Below, one piece after another: positions 5,497 to 6,061 of a DNA stretch of 6,061 bases. This stretch comes from JBKHHU01 sp046539045 (GTDB lineage Bacteria > Planctomycetota > Phycisphaerae > SM23-33). The notes below the pieces were generated by a model. It made no database searches. It worked only from the letters and a program-made list of their open reading frames with translations, and was not told where the DNA came from. The position numbers were made by a program, and so were the translations under genes. The DNA lies in assembly GCA_046539045.1 (NCBI GenBank), contig JBKHHU010000199.1:1-6061 (forward strand), given 5' to 3'. Position 1 is the first letter of the stretch. Each line of letters starts with the position of its first letter.

Positions 5497-6061
5497 ATGG
5501 GCGACGCCGGTCACCCCAATGATGACGCAGGAATCAGTGTCGAAGTAATCTACGATGGCAGCCGTATTCCCACTGACCCAGCAGAAGTGGACTTCGTGGT
5601 GGTGTTCACTCGGGTGAAGGGAGACGGTACCGAGGAACGCATCTGCTGTTACATCAACGGTACTGCTTCTGACCTCCTCCTCCATTTGGGGCGAGACGTC
5701 ACCGGGCGGCCCTGTGACCTCAGCGACGCAGGACCGAATCATACTTTCCTTGACTTCCTCTTCCACGTTGCCCAACAACTCGCTCGTCCCGGGAGCGACG
5801 GAACGGTCCACCTTACTCGCGCTAAGATCCGCACGAGATCAGGGTCAACGATCCTGACCGACGACACCTTGGCCCCCTTCCAGAAGAACATGAGCAGGTT
5901 CTTCACCGGCCTGGATCGCAAATCAGACACAGACGGGTCGACCTTCGCTGAGGACCTCGGGAGATTCCTGGGCGGACGAGATGGGTTTAAACGACACATA
6001 GCATGGCAGACCCCCACACGGAATACCGTAGACGTGCATGCCAAGTTCAGCCTTCTTTCCG
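5497..6061 (+). CDS. Unrecognised divergent gene, N-terminal 188 residues (runs off the right edge)
   Basis: An open frame from the ATG at 5497 to the window end. The start is decided by an in-frame TAA only two codons upstream (5491-5493) and by GAGGA (5484-5488) 8 nt before the ATG. I do not recognise the product. The first 12 residues are polar and acidic. Residues about 13-55 look like beta strands (S-V-E-V-I-Y; V-D-F-V-V-V-F-T-R-V; R-I-C-C-Y-I-N-G). A helical part follows (F-L-D-F-L-F-H-V-A-Q-Q-L, 84-95). After that comes a mixed, charged part with R-S-G-S-T near 114-118 and F-L-G-G-R-D-G-F at 157-164. There is no signal peptide or membrane segment. It is transcribed away from the kinase/ATPase operon and shares its upstream region. 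It could be a regulator, an effector or an unrelated neighbour. Two antisense frames overlap it, but neither has a good start context or recognisable motif. Confidence 0.75.
   Translation, partial: MGDAGHPNDDAGISVEVIYDGSRIPTDPAEVDFVVVFTRVKGDGTEERICCYINGTASDLLLHLGRDVTGRPCDLSDAGPNHTFLDFLFHVAQQLARPGSDGTVHLTRAKIRTRSGSTILTDDTLAPFQKNMSRFFTGLDRKSDTDGSTFAEDLGRFLGGRDGFKRHIAWQTPTRNTVDVHAKFSLLS

Noticed and set aside
5449..6044. Two overlapping minus-strand frames (5811-5449 and 6044-5739) opposite the divergent gene
   Set aside because: The plus-strand frame has a decided start and ribosome site and stays open to the edge. The antisense frames overlap each other and lack motifs.

Overview
The window reads as GC-rich (by eye near 60 %) bacterial DNA with ATG starts, clear Shine-Dalgarno sites and tightly packed genes. 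Ser/Thr kinase, PP2C, FHA and zinc-ribbon signalling genes together are common in Planctomycetota, Myxococcota, Chloroflexota, Actinomycetota and related large-genome bacteria. Nothing here fixes the phylum: there is no rRNA or tRNA, and no housekeeping gene. No mobile element, CRISPR array or RNA gene was seen.

Layout. From about 5131 down to base 1 the minus strand carries one compact seven-gene run that looks like a single operon. In order of transcription it encodes: (1) a 59-residue membrane protein (5131-4952); (2) a 146-residue protein with a RING-like cluster of Cys/His zinc ligands (4948-4508); (3) a 703-residue HerA/VirD4-type P-loop ATPase with a winged-helix region and a PD-(D/E)XK-like C-terminal region (4508-2397); (4) a 111-residue protein with two membrane segments and a Pro/Gln/Ser-rich N-terminal tail (2397-2062); (5) a PP2C-family protein phosphatase (2046-1192); (6) a protein with two zinc ribbons and an FHA domain (1189-482); and (7) a Hanks-type Ser/Thr protein kinase that runs off the left edge (449-1). 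Gaps range from 1-nt stop/start overlaps to 32 nt.

A 365-bp non-coding stretch (5132-5496) separates this operon from a divergent plus-strand gene (5497 to beyond the right edge). That gene has a good ribosome binding site and a candidate sigma70-type promoter, but I do not recognise its product. The intergenic stretch also holds dyad-symmetric sequences that could be operators.

How the genes may work together (inference). Kinase, PP2C and FHA form a write-erase-read set for phosphothreonine. The ATPase is the only large motor and has its own putative DNA-binding modules, so it is the likely effector. The two small membrane proteins and the RING-like protein could anchor or scaffold the complex. 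The simplest model is a phosphorylation-controlled, membrane-linked DNA or protein translocase. I do not know a named system with exactly this composition. It could be a defence, DNA-transfer or envelope-signalling system, and the sequence alone does not decide between them.
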